A stretch of 64,000 nt of DNA, from the NCBI RefSeq assembly GCF_963665245.1, contig NZ_OY762269.1:496001-560000 (forward strand), read 5' to 3'. Source of the stretch: an uncultured Paludibaculum sp. (GTDB lineage: Bacteria; Acidobacteriota; Terriglobia; Bryobacterales; Bryobacteraceae). Under the pieces are notes generated by a model. It made no database searches. It had not been told where the DNA came from and was given only the letters and a program-made list of their open reading frames with translations. Below, one piece after another: positions 1-8,104 of this stretch. A program made the position numbers and the translations under genes. Every line of letters starts with the position of its first letter. The first letter of the stretch is position 1.

Positions 1-48
1 CTCCAGATTCGCTTCCAGGACTTCGCTTCTGAGTGACTCAAGCAGCAT
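1..48 (-). CDS. araD: L-ribulose-5-phosphate 4-epimerase, N-terminal fragment
   Basis: Only the first 16 codons lie in the window. They read MLLESLRSEVLEANLE, which matches the start of AraD (the E. coli protein begins MLEDLKRQVLEANL). A strong ribosome binding site (GGAGGGAGGAG on the minus strand, positions 54-64) precedes the ATG at 46-48. AraD converts L-ribulose 5-phosphate to D-xylulose 5-phosphate, the step after the ribulokinase encoded divergently 60 bp away, so context and sequence agree. The fragment is short; the assignment rests on the N-terminal match and the araB neighbour. Confidence 0.7.
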   Translation of the reverse strand, partial: MLLESLRSEVLEANLE

Positions 49-108
49 GAATTCTCCTCCCTCCAGCGTATGCGATAAGATCCTCTAGACGGAAGGAGCA
101 TTCATTTC
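49..108. promoter_or_regulatory. Divergent araD/araB intergenic region
   Basis: These 60 bp must hold the start signals for both araD (leftward) and araB (rightward). Both ribosome binding sites are visible: GGAGGGAGGAG for araD, and GGAAGGAG about 10 nt before the araB ATG. An AT-richer stretch around 70-86 (TATGCGATAAGAT) could hold a -10 element. No regulator gene is adjacent and no clear operator palindrome was seen. Confidence 0.4.
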
Positions 109-1677
109 ATGGCCATCGTAGCCGGAGTCGATTTCGGAACCCAGAGCGTCCGCGTTTCTTTGTTTGACAGCGTGCGCGGGCGGTTGGGGGCAGCCGCGGC
201 GGAGTACCCGGTGCTGCGCAAGCGGGAGGATCCGGATTTTGCGACCCAACGTCATACAGACCACATGAATGCGCTTGCAGAAGCAACCCGGAACGCCCTG
301 GTGGCGGCCGGTATCTCCGGCGATCTGGTGGGTGCCATTGCGCTGGACACCACGGGCTCCACCGTAATCCCGCTGGGCGAAGGTTTACAGCCGTTGGACG
401 ACTACTACCTTTGGTGCGATCACCGGGCGAAGAGCGAGGCGGCCGAGATCACGCGGCACGCTCGCGAATCGAGTCTGGAAGCGCTGAACTGGTGCGGTGG
501 CGTGTACTCCTCCGAGTGGGGCTTTTCGAAACTGACGCACTGGCTGCGGCACAATCCGGAAAGGCGCGGTGCCATGGTGACGGCCATGGAGCATTGTGAC
601 CTGGTGGCCGCCGATCTCTGCGGCATCACCGACGCGAGCGAGGCTCCGCGCAGCATCTGCGCCATGGGTCACAAGTGGATGTGGAACGCTTCGTTGGGGG
701 GATTGCCACCGGAAGAGTTTCTGGTGGGGGTCGATCCGCTGCTGGCTGGTGTGCGCGCGAAGTTGGGTGGGCGCTATCGGACTTCCGACGTGCTCGCGGG
801 CTACCTCTCGGCACCCTGGGCGGAGAGGTTGGGACTCACGGCCGGCATTCCGATCCCCGTCGGCGCCTTTGACGCTCATTGGGACGCCATCGGCGCGGGC
901 ATTCGCGAAGGCGATGTCGTCAATGTGGTGGGCACCTCCACCTGCATGATGGCGATCGCCCGCGAGGTGGGTTTGATTCCCGGTGTGTGCGGTGTCGTCA
1001 AAGGCTCCATCCATCCTGACTACTACGGCATCGAGGCTGGGCTCTCCGCCGTCGGCGACATCTTCGAAGCTATCGCGCGCCGCGCCGGCTCCACAGTGGC
1101 GGAGCTTTCACAGGGCCTGGATTCCTACAAAGCCGGCTCGACGGGTCTGCTGCGAATGACCTGGGACAATGGCGACCGCACGGTGCTGGTGAATGCGGAT
1201 CTGGGCGGCGTGACGCTCGGCTGGACGCTGGGCACCACTCCGGCCGATGAACTGTTCGCGGCGATCGAGGGAACAGCTTTCCACACGCGCATCATTCTGG
1301 AGCGGATGGCCGGCCATGGCGTGACCATTCACCGCGTCATTAACGGCGGCGGCATCCCGCAGAAGAACGCAACGCTCAATCGCGTCTACGCGAATGTGTT
1401 CAATAAGCCTGTTCTGGTGCCGGCACAGGAGGTGACCAGCCTCGGCTCGGCCATCTTCGCATTCATGGCCGCCGGAGCGTTCGCCACCATCGATGAGGCC
1501 CAGGCCGCGCTGTGCCCGACCTATCACGTCATTGAGCCTGATCCTGCTGAAGCAGCGGTCTACGAGCAGCTTTTCCAGCTCTATCAGAAGCTGTATTTCG
1601 CACTGGGCCAGCCGGGCTCGGACGCGGCGGCCATCGGCGACGTGCTGCCCACGCTGCGGAAGCTGCGAGCCAGCTAG
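109..1677 (+). CDS. araB: Ribulokinase
   Basis: FGGY-family sugar kinase of 522 aa that phosphorylates L-ribulose with ATP in L-arabinose catabolism; cytoplasmic. The N-terminus VAGVDFGTQSVRVSLFD is the phosphate-1 loop of the actin-like ATPase fold. The central GAFDAHWDAIGAGI and GTSTCMMAIA segments are typical of ribulokinases, and GGGIPQKNATLNRVYANV followed by SLGSAIFAFMAAG forms the C-terminal nucleotide-binding part. Length agrees with araB kinases (about 520-570 aa). It is divergent from araD and ends 4 bp before the convergent amidohydrolase gene. Confidence 0.93.
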   Translation: MAIVAGVDFGTQSVRVSLFDSVRGRLGAAAAEYPVLRKREDPDFATQRHTDHMNALAEATRNALVAAGISGDLVGAIALDTTGSTVIPLGEGLQPLDDYYLWCDHRAKSEAAEITRHARESSLEALNWCGGVYSSEWGFSKLTHWLRHNPERRGAMVTAMEHCDLVAADLCGITDASEAPRSICAMGHKWMWNASLGGLPPEEFLVGVDPLLAGVRAKLGGRYRTSDVLAGYLSAPWAERLGLTAGIPIPVGAFDAHWDAIGAGIREGDVVNVVGTSTCMMAIAREVGLIPGVCGVVKGSIHPDYYGIEAGLSAVGDIFEAIARRAGSTVAELSQGLDSYKAGSTGLLRMTWDNGDRTVLVNADLGGVTLGWTLGTTPADELFAAIEGTAFHTRIILERMAGHGVTIHRVINGGGIPQKNATLNRVYANVFNKPVLVPAQEVTSLGSAIFAFMAAGAFATIDEAQAALCPTYHVIEPDPAEAAVYEQLFQLYQKLYFALGQPGSDAAAIGDVLPTLRKLRAS

Positions 1678-1681
1678 CGCA

Positions 1682-2773
1682 TCACTTCGGGAACGGCTTC
1701 GGATCGATGCTGGGAATCAGCCGTAACGCGTTCTTGTAATAGAGCTTCTTTAGGACCTCGTCGGGCAGGCCCAGGCCGTACATCGCCCAGAAGGCGTGGC
1801 GCTTGCGGTAGTAAGGGAAGTACTCGTCCTCTGTTTCCAGCACGCGGAAGTAGGTGTGATATTCGGTGGGGTTCCACGAGTCCTTGCCGAACAGAACGCG
1901 GTCCTGATACTTGATGAACCACGCTTTCGCCGCCCGGGGCTGCCGGCCCAGTTCGGCCAGAACCGCGCCGATTTCCGTGTACATGTTCGGGCACTCGTCC
2001 ATGAGCTTGCCGAGCTGAGTAAGGTCGCCGCCCAGCCAGCCCAGATGGGCGTTGATAAAGATGGTTTTGGGATGGCGCCGGAACAGATTGTGCTGTTCGG
2101 CCATGAGCGTCTCCCAATCCGCTGTGCTGCCGTTGGAGCGGCGGCGGCCGGGCATCTCCATCATCTCGATCCAGCGCTCGTTGTGTTTATCGATGGGGTC
2201 CCAGAACTGTTTGGGTTCGGCCGTGTGGATGAGCACCGGGATCTTCAGCCGCGCGCAGGTCTCGAAGGCGTCGTCGAAACGCGGGTCGTCGACGTGGATA
2301 CGCACACCCTTGGTGTCCTTCAGGTCCATGCCGAACTGTTTGAAGAGCTTCAGGCCGACGGCCCCGTTCTTCACGTCCTGCGCGAGTTGCGCGGCGGCCC
2401 GCTTGCCGTAGCCAGGATCGTCGATGTTCGAAAAATCGAGATTCGCGAAGACCATGAATCGGCCGGGCGCGGCGGACTTTTCGCTCTCCACGGCGGACTT
2501 CAGACGGTCACCAAAGCGGCCGCTGAGGTTCACCATCACCTGCAGGTTGAGGGCATCCATGTCCGACACCAGCTTCCGGTAGCTGTCCGCGGACATGGGG
2601 AAGTTTTGGTGATTGTGAACGTCGATGAACGGATACTTCGCACGCGTCCTGGGGTGCTGCGGAACGACAAGCGACGACTTGGGCTCGTACTCGCGGATAT
2701 CCATCGTGGAGGAGGCCGATTGCGCGGCCAAGCCTGCCGGCAGCAGCAGGAAGATCAGATGTTTGTGGTTCAT
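1682..2773 (-). CDS. Exported amidohydrolase-2 family protein
   Basis: 363 aa TIM-barrel metal-dependent hydrolase of the amidohydrolase-2 type. A signal peptide is visible (MNHKHLIFLLLPAGLAAQ), so it probably acts in the periplasm. The metal-binding motif FIDVHNHQNF is near residue 50, followed by VLIHTAEP, INAHLGWLGGDL and a C-terminal FGKDSWNP, the usual order of ligands and catalytic Asp. The ATG lies 2 bp after the stop of the acyltransferase gene, so it is probably the last gene of a four-gene leftward operon. The substrate cannot be told; this family includes decarboxylases and lactonases. Confidence 0.8.
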   Translation of the reverse strand: MNHKHLIFLLLPAGLAAQSASSTMDIREYEPKSSLVVPQHPRTRAKYPFIDVHNHQNFPMSADSYRKLVSDMDALNLQVMVNLSGRFGDRLKSAVESEKSAAPGRFMVFANLDFSNIDDPGYGKRAAAQLAQDVKNGAVGLKLFKQFGMDLKDTKGVRIHVDDPRFDDAFETCARLKIPVLIHTAEPKQFWDPIDKHNERWIEMMEMPGRRRSNGSTADWETLMAEQHNLFRRHPKTIFINAHLGWLGGDLTQLGKLMDECPNMYTEIGAVLAELGRQPRAAKAWFIKYQDRVLFGKDSWNPTEYHTYFRVLETEDEYFPYYRKRHAFWAMYGLGLPDEVLKKLYYKNALRLIPSIDPKPFPK

Positions 2774-2775
2774 TC

Positions 2776-3504
2776 TCAGGCGTGTCCCAGACGCTGCATT
2801 GCGAGGATTTCATTGTAAATCCTCGCCGTCAGCTCCGTGCGCGCGCCGCTGGTGAGCCCTTCTGTCGGGATGGGATCGCCGATGCGCAATGTCACCCGGC
2901 CGGGCTTGACGTGATGCGAGTGGATGGGGAGGATGTCTCCGACTCCGATGATCGCAATCGGCACCACGGGGACGCCGCCTTTGATGGCGAGGTAGGCCGC
3001 GCCGTCCTTGAACTCCGTCAGATCGCCGGTCTCCGAGCGGCCGCCCTCGGGGAACACCAGCATCGACAAACCACGTTCTTTCATCGCTTTGCCGGCTGCG
3101 CTCAGGACCTTCAGCGCTCCGCGGGGGTCTTCCAAGGGCACGCTGATATTGCCCGCCCGCTTGAGATGCCCGCCGAGGAAGGGAATCGCGAAAAGCTCCT
3201 TCTTGGCCAGGAAGCGAAAGTTGACTAGAACGTGTGTCAGGAGGACGGGCGTATCGAAGTAGCTGACGTGGTTTGGACAGACGACGTAGCTGACGCCGGG
3301 CGCCAATTTCTCAGCACCCACCACGCGGACTTTCGCACCCGCGAACCACAGCAGTGACCGCGCCCAGGCGCGCGCCACGGCGAGTTGCTTCCGGCCTTCG
3401 GTGTCCCACGGCGCCACGACCAGGCTGATGGAGCCCATGACGATGGTGGACAGGATTATCAGGGGTGCCCGCACCAGCACCGCAATCAGGTAGCTCAACG
3501 TCAT
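2776..3504 (-). CDS. plsC: 1-acyl-sn-glycerol-3-phosphate acyltransferase
   Basis: 242 aa membrane-associated acyltransferase making phosphatidic acid from lysophosphatidic acid. It has a hydrophobic N-terminus (about residues 5-32), the catalytic NHVSYFD box (NHx4D, residues 78-84) and the substrate-binding FPEGGRSETG block. Length is normal for PlsC. It lies 39 bp downstream of folC and 2 bp upstream of the amidohydrolase gene on the same strand. The exact acyl substrate, including lyso-ornithine lipid alternatives, cannot be told from sequence. Confidence 0.87.
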   Translation of the reverse strand: MTLSYLIAVLVRAPLIILSTIVMGSISLVVAPWDTEGRKQLAVARAWARSLLWFAGAKVRVVGAEKLAPGVSYVVCPNHVSYFDTPVLLTHVLVNFRFLAKKELFAIPFLGGHLKRAGNISVPLEDPRGALKVLSAAGKAMKERGLSMLVFPEGGRSETGDLTEFKDGAAYLAIKGGVPVVPIAIIGVGDILPIHSHHVKPGRVTLRIGDPIPTEGLTSGARTELTARIYNEILAMQRLGHA

Positions 3505-3543
3505 CCCACTTCAACGCGAAAACAAGGCGATTCCGAATCCCGA

Positions 3544-4809
3544 TTATCCCATGAGCAGGCCGCGCACCTCGCCCACCAGATAGAGGGAGCCGGTCAGCAC
3601 CAGGACATCGTCCGGCGCGGCGGCGTCGAGCAGAGCCAATGCGTCCTTGGGCGAGGGCGCGACGCGGGCGCGCGATTCGCCTGAGATCTCGCGGATCTCC
3701 TCCGCCTGGAAAGCCCGGGTTTGATTCGGCGTGGTGAAGATCAGTTCGCTGGCCAAGGGGAACAGCATGGGGCCAATGACGTGCAAGTCCTTGTCGCGCA
3801 TGGCTCCGAAGACCATCCACACGCGCTTGCCATGATGGAAATGGCGTAGATAACCGGCCAGGGCGCGGGCTCCGGCGGGGTTGTGCGCACCGTCGAGAAA
3901 CAGGTCGGGCTGCTGCCGGACGCGCTCGAGCCGGCCGGGCCAGACGGTGGACTGGATCCCACCGGCGATCTGTTCGGGCGAGTATCCGAGGGCATCGAGG
4001 GCCGCCACGGCTGTCAAGGCGTTTTCCACCTGGTGGGCGCCGATCAACGGGCATTCCACCTGGAAGCCTCCGGTGTGGAAGCGACTTCCATAAGCATGCA
4101 CCGTCAGGTGATCCACCCGCCGGTCTGAGGCCCGTAACAGCGGCGCCCCCACCTCGGCCGCCCGCTGCTCCAGTACCTGCATCGCCTCCGGATGCTGTCG
4201 GGAGACCACCACGGGCCGGCCCGGCTTGATGATTCCGGCTTTTTCGCCGGCGATCTGTGGAATGGCGTAGCCGAGGAACTTCTCGTGGTCGAAGTCGACT
4301 GGTGTGATGACGGACAGCAGCGGGTCGACGACGTTGGTTGCATCCAGGCGGCCGCCCATGCCGGTTTCGAGAACGGTGACCTGGGCGCCTGCGTCACGGA
4401 AGTGGACGAACGCCATGGCCGTCACCGTCTCGAAATAGGTGGGGTGCATGTCGATGGCGCCGTCGTGCAACAGGCGCTCGGCTGTTTCGTGCACCCGGGT
4501 GAAGGCGGCGGTGAACTCCCGCGGCGACAGCGGAATGCCGTTGATGCGGATTCGCTCAGTAGGTTCAACGAGATGCGGGGAAGTGTAGAGCCCGGTGCGC
4601 ATGCCGGCGCGGCGCAGGACGCTCTCGATCATGGCGCAGGTCGAGCCCTTGCCGTTTGTGCCCGCCACGTGGATGAACTGTCCGGACCGGTGTGGGCTGC
4701 CGAGCGCCTCCAGGATAGTAAGGATCCGCTCCAGGCCGAGTTTGATGGTCTTGTACTCGTTGCCCAGGGCGTAGAGGAATCGAACGGAATCCGGGTACGG
4801 CGTGCTCAG
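3544..4809 (-). CDS. folC: Folylpolyglutamate synthase / dihydrofolate synthase
   Basis: Mur-ligase-like enzyme adding glutamate to dihydropteroate and folates. The P-loop AGTNGKGST, the LETGMGGRLDATN block and LDGAHNPAGARAL are diagnostic. Homology continues in frame upstream of the GTG within FIHVAGTNGKG: the reading frame upstream encodes STPYPDSVRFLYALGNE, typical of FolC N-termini, and is open to a TAG at 4825-4827. No ATG exists there; a CTG at 4807-4809 with AGGAG five bases upstream is the best start, giving 421 aa, the normal family length. The CTG start is my inference. Confidence 0.87.
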   Translation of the reverse strand: MSTPYPDSVRFLYALGNEYKTIKLGLERILTILEALGSPHRSGQFIHVAGTNGKGSTCAMIESVLRRAGMRTGLYTSPHLVEPTERIRINGIPLSPREFTAAFTRVHETAERLLHDGAIDMHPTYFETVTAMAFVHFRDAGAQVTVLETGMGGRLDATNVVDPLLSVITPVDFDHEKFLGYAIPQIAGEKAGIIKPGRPVVVSRQHPEAMQVLEQRAAEVGAPLLRASDRRVDHLTVHAYGSRFHTGGFQVECPLIGAHQVENALTAVAALDALGYSPEQIAGGIQSTVWPGRLERVRQQPDLFLDGAHNPAGARALAGYLRHFHHGKRVWMVFGAMRDKDLHVIGPMLFPLASELIFTTPNQTRAFQAEEIREISGESRARVAPSPKDALALLDAAAPDDVLVLTGSLYLVGEVRGLLMG

Positions 4810-4854
4810 GAGGGCTCCTGCCTTCTATCGTAGCGGAGCCCTCGGGCACGTTGC

Positions 4855-5364
4855 TCAGAAGGCGGGTTCGTCGGCGGTGGGACCGTAGATGGCAGGTACT
4901 TTGGCTTCGTTCAGCCGCAGATAGACCGTCAACTGGCCGCGGTGGTGGGCCATGTGCTGAAAGACGGCATCGCGGATCATCTGGTGGCGTGGCAGATCGC
5001 TCACGACGTGGCCGGCGATGCGGAACTGCCAGTTCGTCAGCAAGTGGTCCTCCGCGGTTGCCCCCAACGCCGACTTGGCCTGTGCGACGGAATCGTCCAG
5101 CGCCGAGAGCAGTTCGGCGCGTGTGGTTCGTTCCGGCGTCTTGTACTCGGGGCCTCCGGGTGGGCGCAGGTCCAGGAAGTCCTGATTCAACATCAGGGCG
5201 ATCCACATGGGCATGGTCGCTACCAGGGTGGCGAGTTGTCCCAGCGGCATCGATTTCTCGTGTGGCTTCCAGTCGTTGCGGCCCTCGGGCACGCGCTCCA
5301 GGACGCGTCGCGTCGCGCTGGCTTCCCGCTCCAGCTCTTCCAGAAACAATCCAGTCAGTTGCAT
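4855..5364 (-). CDS. DinB family protein (first of three)
   Basis: 169 aa four-helix-bundle protein of the DinB/YfiT type, often putative metal-dependent thiol-transferases or hydrolases. Helix 1 carries LEELEREASATRRVLERVP and the C-terminal part has HMAHHRGQLTVYLRL, the typical metal-binding helix, followed by VPAIYGPTADE. The ATG at 5362-5364 has AAGGAGG four bases upstream; the longer frame lacks such a site. It is divergent from a WYL regulator and first of the dinB-folC-plsC-amidohydrolase run. It strongly resembles the DinB protein at 41532-42035, mainly in the last 30 residues. Confidence 0.85.
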   Translation of the reverse strand: MQLTGLFLEELEREASATRRVLERVPEGRNDWKPHEKSMPLGQLATLVATMPMWIALMLNQDFLDLRPPGGPEYKTPERTTRAELLSALDDSVAQAKSALGATAEDHLLTNWQFRIAGHVVSDLPRHQMIRDAVFQHMAHHRGQLTVYLRLNEAKVPAIYGPTADEPAF

Positions 5365-5403
5365 GCGGCCTCCTTGTTTTCGACAGGGCAAGAATACCGG
5401 CGA

Positions 5404-5426
5404 TTGCGGACAGATTCAGTCCGCAA
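5404..5426. promoter_or_regulatory. Palindromic operator candidate between dinB and WYL regulator
   Basis: A perfect inverted repeat with 8-bp arms TTGCGGAC and GTCCGCAA separated by 7 bp. It lies in the 81-bp divergent region, about 20 bp before the WYL regulator ATG and 40 bp from the dinB ATG. A helix-turn-helix dimer site controlling both genes is the simplest reading; binding by the neighbouring regulator is inferred. Confidence 0.6.
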
Positions 5427-5445
5427 AGAATGGCAGACTGAGATC

Positions 5446-6399
5446 ATGCTGCAGACATCCGCGCGCTTGTTGAGGCTGCTATCTCTTTTCCAGGCCAAAC
5501 GTTACTGGTCGGGCGCCGACCTCTGCCAGCGCCTGGAAGTGACAGACCGGACCCTGCGTCGCGATGTCGACCGCCTGCGCTCGCTGGGCTATCCGGTGCA
5601 CTCGACCTCGGGTGCGGCCGGGGGCTACCAGTTGGGTTCCGGCGCGGCTCTGCCGCCGTTGTTGTTGGATGACGAGGAGGCGGTGGCCGTGGCGGTGGGG
5701 CTGCGGACGGCTGCCACGGGGTCGGTTGCCGGCATCGAGGAATCGTCGGTGCGAGCGTTGGCCAAGTTGGAGCAGGTTCTACCCAGCCGGCTGCGCCGCC
5801 GCGTGGCCGCGCTGAATTCCTTCATCGTGCCCTTGTCGAAATCCGGACCGACGGTGGACGCCGGGCTGCTGGCCGCGCTCGCAGCCAGTTGCCGTGACCA
5901 CGAAGTGGCTGGCTTCTCCTACCGGGACCATTCAGGTGTCGAGAGCAGTAGAACCGTGGAGCCACATCGCCTGGTGCCGACCGGATTCCGGTGGTATCTG
6001 GTGGCTTGGGACTTGGTGAGGGAGGACTGGCGTACGTTCCGCGTGGACCGGATGGGTACGAAGTTGACTCGTGGAGCGCGTTTTGTGGGGCGTCAGCCGC
6101 CGGAGGGCGGGTATGCCGCCTATGTGGCGCGATCCGTGTCGGTTGGACCTCATGCCCGCCAGGCCCGGGTTCTGCTGCTCGCTCCTCTGGCGAAAATGGC
6201 GGAGCTGATTCCGCCGACTTTCGGAGGCTTGGAGATAGTGGACGACAGCTCGTGCCTGCTGATTACGGGCGCGCATTCCCTGGCGGCGCTGGCGATCCAC
6301 CTGGCGTTGCTCGGGGCGGATTTCCGGATTCTGGAGCCGGAGGAGTTGCGGGAACAGGTGCTGGATCTGGCCGCCCGGCTAGGCCGGGCCGGCCAATGA
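5446..6399 (+). CDS. YafY-type transcriptional regulator (HTH + WYL domain)
   Basis: 317 aa. The N-terminal DeoR-like helix-turn-helix (ARLLRLLSLFQAKRYWSGADL ... VTDRTLRRDVDRLRSLGYPV) binds DNA; the segment GAAGGYQLGSG is the family wing. The C-terminal half (about residues 130-310) is a WYL-type ligand-sensing region, with FSYRDHSG and HRLVPTGFRWYLVAWDL. I chose the ATG at 5446 because the helix-turn-helix begins right after it; the frame is open further upstream but has no homology there. YafY-like regulators are frequently paired with DinB genes, as here. Confidence 0.88.
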   Translation: MLQTSARLLRLLSLFQAKRYWSGADLCQRLEVTDRTLRRDVDRLRSLGYPVHSTSGAAGGYQLGSGAALPPLLLDDEEAVAVAVGLRTAATGSVAGIEESSVRALAKLEQVLPSRLRRRVAALNSFIVPLSKSGPTVDAGLLAALAASCRDHEVAGFSYRDHSGVESSRTVEPHRLVPTGFRWYLVAWDLVREDWRTFRVDRMGTKLTRGARFVGRQPPEGGYAAYVARSVSVGPHARQARVLLLAPLAKMAELIPPTFGGLEIVDDSSCLLITGAHSLAALAIHLALLGADFRILEPEELREQVLDLAARLGRAGQ

Positions 6400-6921
6400 T
6401 GCAGTGGGGGCCGATGGAGTAGCACCGGCCCCGGCCGTTCCGGCGGTCGTCCAACGCCGGAACGGCCAACTCGCCAAAGACCGAGTGGGTGGCGATTTCA
6501 AACCCGATCGGGATGAAAGCACCGGGGGATACCCTCCTCGACTGGCTCTGGGATGTCGCACGTACAGGCGGAGGTGGTCACAACCTCCGGAGGAACCCAT
6601 TGCGCACGCTGTTCCAAATCCAGAGCCAGCCGAGCTTGTTCTTAGTCTGCCCGGATCCTGTGGGTTTTCGTATCCCGTCTATCGCGTATTTCCTGGCCCG
6701 CGTGGAGTGGAGTGCCGCAAGCCATTCGAGTTCCTCGGTTGGTCAATATGTCATTAGTAATCAATATGTTGCAGGTGCGGAACAACACCGCTTCGGCGGT
6801 TGCCATAGCCCAATAGGGCCATCAAGGGTCGAGGCGATAACCCGTTTTCGTCTTTTTCGCCCTCGGAATCGTCTTTGCTTCAGAAGAAAGGTTCAGGAAC
6901 AATGGCCAGGGAGACCTGGAG
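6400..6921. other. Intergenic region without a supported gene
   Basis: About 520 bp between the WYL regulator and the sigma factor. Open frames here show no recognisable family, signal peptide or good ribosome binding site. It holds the 13-bp hairpin at 6433-6467 and a small stem ACCGC-TTCG-GCGGT at 6787-6800. It must contain the promoter of the sigma factor operon; the GGAAC at 6779-6783 could be an ECF-type -35 but no convincing -10 partner was seen. Confidence 0.5.
6433..6467 (+). terminator. Strong hairpin after the WYL regulator
   Basis: Perfect 13-bp stem GGCCGTTCCGGCG / CGCCGGAACGGCC with a 9-nt loop, 33 bp past the regulator stop. No T-run follows, so it may be a rho-independent terminator of GC-rich type, or simply an mRNA 3' stabiliser. 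Confidence 0.5.
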
Positions 6922-7479
6922 TTGATATTCCGAGAAGTGGAAGACCGCGATCTGGTGCTGCGTGCCCGTAAGGGCAAGGTGGATGCCTATAACGCGCTCG
7001 TTTCCCGTTGGGAGACGAAGATGTACAACTACCTGTTGCGGCTCACCTCCCACTCGGAAGATGCCCAGGATCTCTGTCAGGACGTCTTTCTCAAGGCGTA
7101 TCAACACCTTGCGAAGCTGGATGACCCGGCCCGGTTCGGCCCGTGGCTGTACCGCATCGCGCATAACGAGGCGATGAGCCACCTGCGGCGCCAGCGGCCG
7201 GAAGACGAACTGGTGGACCAGGCCGTGGGGGTGACTCCAGGGCGGCGGATGGCTCCGGTGGAAGTGACGCTGGCCGTGGAATCGGCGTTGGCTCGGCTGT
7301 CGACGGAGCAGCGCGAAGCGGTGGTTCTCAAGATTTACGAAGGGTTCAAGTTTGATGAGATCGCCGAGATTCTCGATTGTCCGGCGTCCACCATCAAGTC
7401 GCGGGTTTATACGGGTTTGGATTTGCTGAAGGAGATTCTGGCGCCGGTCGTTCGCGGGCCGGTTCCAGGAGCGGAGTGA
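6922..7479 (+). CDS. ECF-type RNA polymerase sigma factor
   Basis: 185 aa sigma-70 family protein with only regions 2 and 4. Region 2 contains SHSEDAQDLCQDVFLKAYQHL and the promoter-melting segment FGPWLYRIAHNEAMSHLR; region 4 contains LSTEQREAVVLKIYEGFKFDEIAEIL with helix-turn-helix STIKSRVYTGLDLL. The start is a TTG with a GGGAG-like site upstream; a GTG at 6937 is the alternative. The anti-sigma gene begins a few bases downstream, followed by an exported protein and the type II secretion genes on the same strand without a large gap. Confidence 0.9.
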   Translation: MIFREVEDRDLVLRARKGKVDAYNALVSRWETKMYNYLLRLTSHSEDAQDLCQDVFLKAYQHLAKLDDPARFGPWLYRIAHNEAMSHLRRQRPEDELVDQAVGVTPGRRMAPVEVTLAVESALARLSTEQREAVVLKIYEGFKFDEIAEILDCPASTIKSRVYTGLDLLKEILAPVVRGPVPGAE

Positions 7480-7504
7480 CAGACAGATGGATGAGGAGCA
7501 AGCA

Positions 7505-8104
7505 ATGACTTGTCCCAGTTTTGATTGGAAGAGTTACATTCTCGACGAAATTACGGCTCCCGAACGCCGGCAGATGGAGCAGCACCTCACGGGTTGCGCC
7601 CACTGCCGTGAGGAGGTGGACGGACTGCGACTGACTGTCACCGCGCTCCGCCGCCTGCCGGTGCAGGAGATTCCCAAGCGTATTTCGTTCGTCTCGGACC
7701 CGGTCTTTGAGCCCAGCGGGTGGCAGCGGTTCTGGAATTCGGCATCGCGGTTGGGCTTCGCTTCGGCGGCGATGCTAGCCGGGGCCATCCTGCTGCATGG
7801 CTACATGATTCGTCCGGTCCCTGTCACCACAACCGCTGGCCTTTCGTCCGCCCAGATTGAGGAGCAGGTGCAGGTGCGGGTGAATGCGGAAGTGGCCCGG
7901 TTGCTGCCCACCGCGGTGGACCAGCGCGTCCAGGCCCAGTTGAAGCCGGCCATGGCTGAACTCTCGGCCCGCCTGCAGGAAGTTCAGGCGTCCAGCGAAA
8001 AGGGACGGGTTGCCGATCAGAGACTGGTGGCTGATGCCTTCACGGTTCTGGAGAAGCGTTACAACACGATGTTTGTTCAAGCCAACCGCTACGGAGGCGA
8101 CTGA
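7505..8104 (+). CDS. Anti-sigma factor with zinc-finger domain
   Basis: 199 aa. The N-terminal part carries MEQHLTGCAHCREEV, the H-x3-C-x2-C zinc-binding signature of anti-sigma factors. A single membrane segment follows (LGFASAAMLAGAILLHGYMI), and the periplasmic part is helical and Gln/Ala-rich, probably coiled coil. An ATG at 7487 is in frame, but the ATG at 7505 has AGGAG seven bases upstream and begins MTCPSFDW, closer to family starts. It should hold the preceding ECF sigma factor at the membrane. Its stop overlaps the next start (TGATG). Confidence 0.82.
   Translation: MTCPSFDWKSYILDEITAPERRQMEQHLTGCAHCREEVDGLRLTVTALRRLPVQEIPKRISFVSDPVFEPSGWQRFWNSASRLGFASAAMLAGAILLHGYMIRPVPVTTTAGLSSAQIEEQVQVRVNAEVARLLPTAVDQRVQAQLKPAMAELSARLQEVQASSEKGRVADQRLVADAFTVLEKRYNTMFVQANRYGGD

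Noticed and set aside
385..1014. Long minus-strand frame opposite araB
   Set aside because: Antisense shadow of a clear ribulokinase gene; composition low in hydrophobic pattern and no family resemblance.
1796..2818. 340-codon plus-strand frame opposite the amidohydrolase
   Set aside because: Shadow frame in GC-rich DNA; the minus-strand gene has a signal peptide and metal motifs.
6489..6971. 160-codon frame in the gap before the sigma factor
   Set aside because: No homology or signal peptide visible, Ser/Arg/Pro-rich composition, overlaps the sigma gene start.
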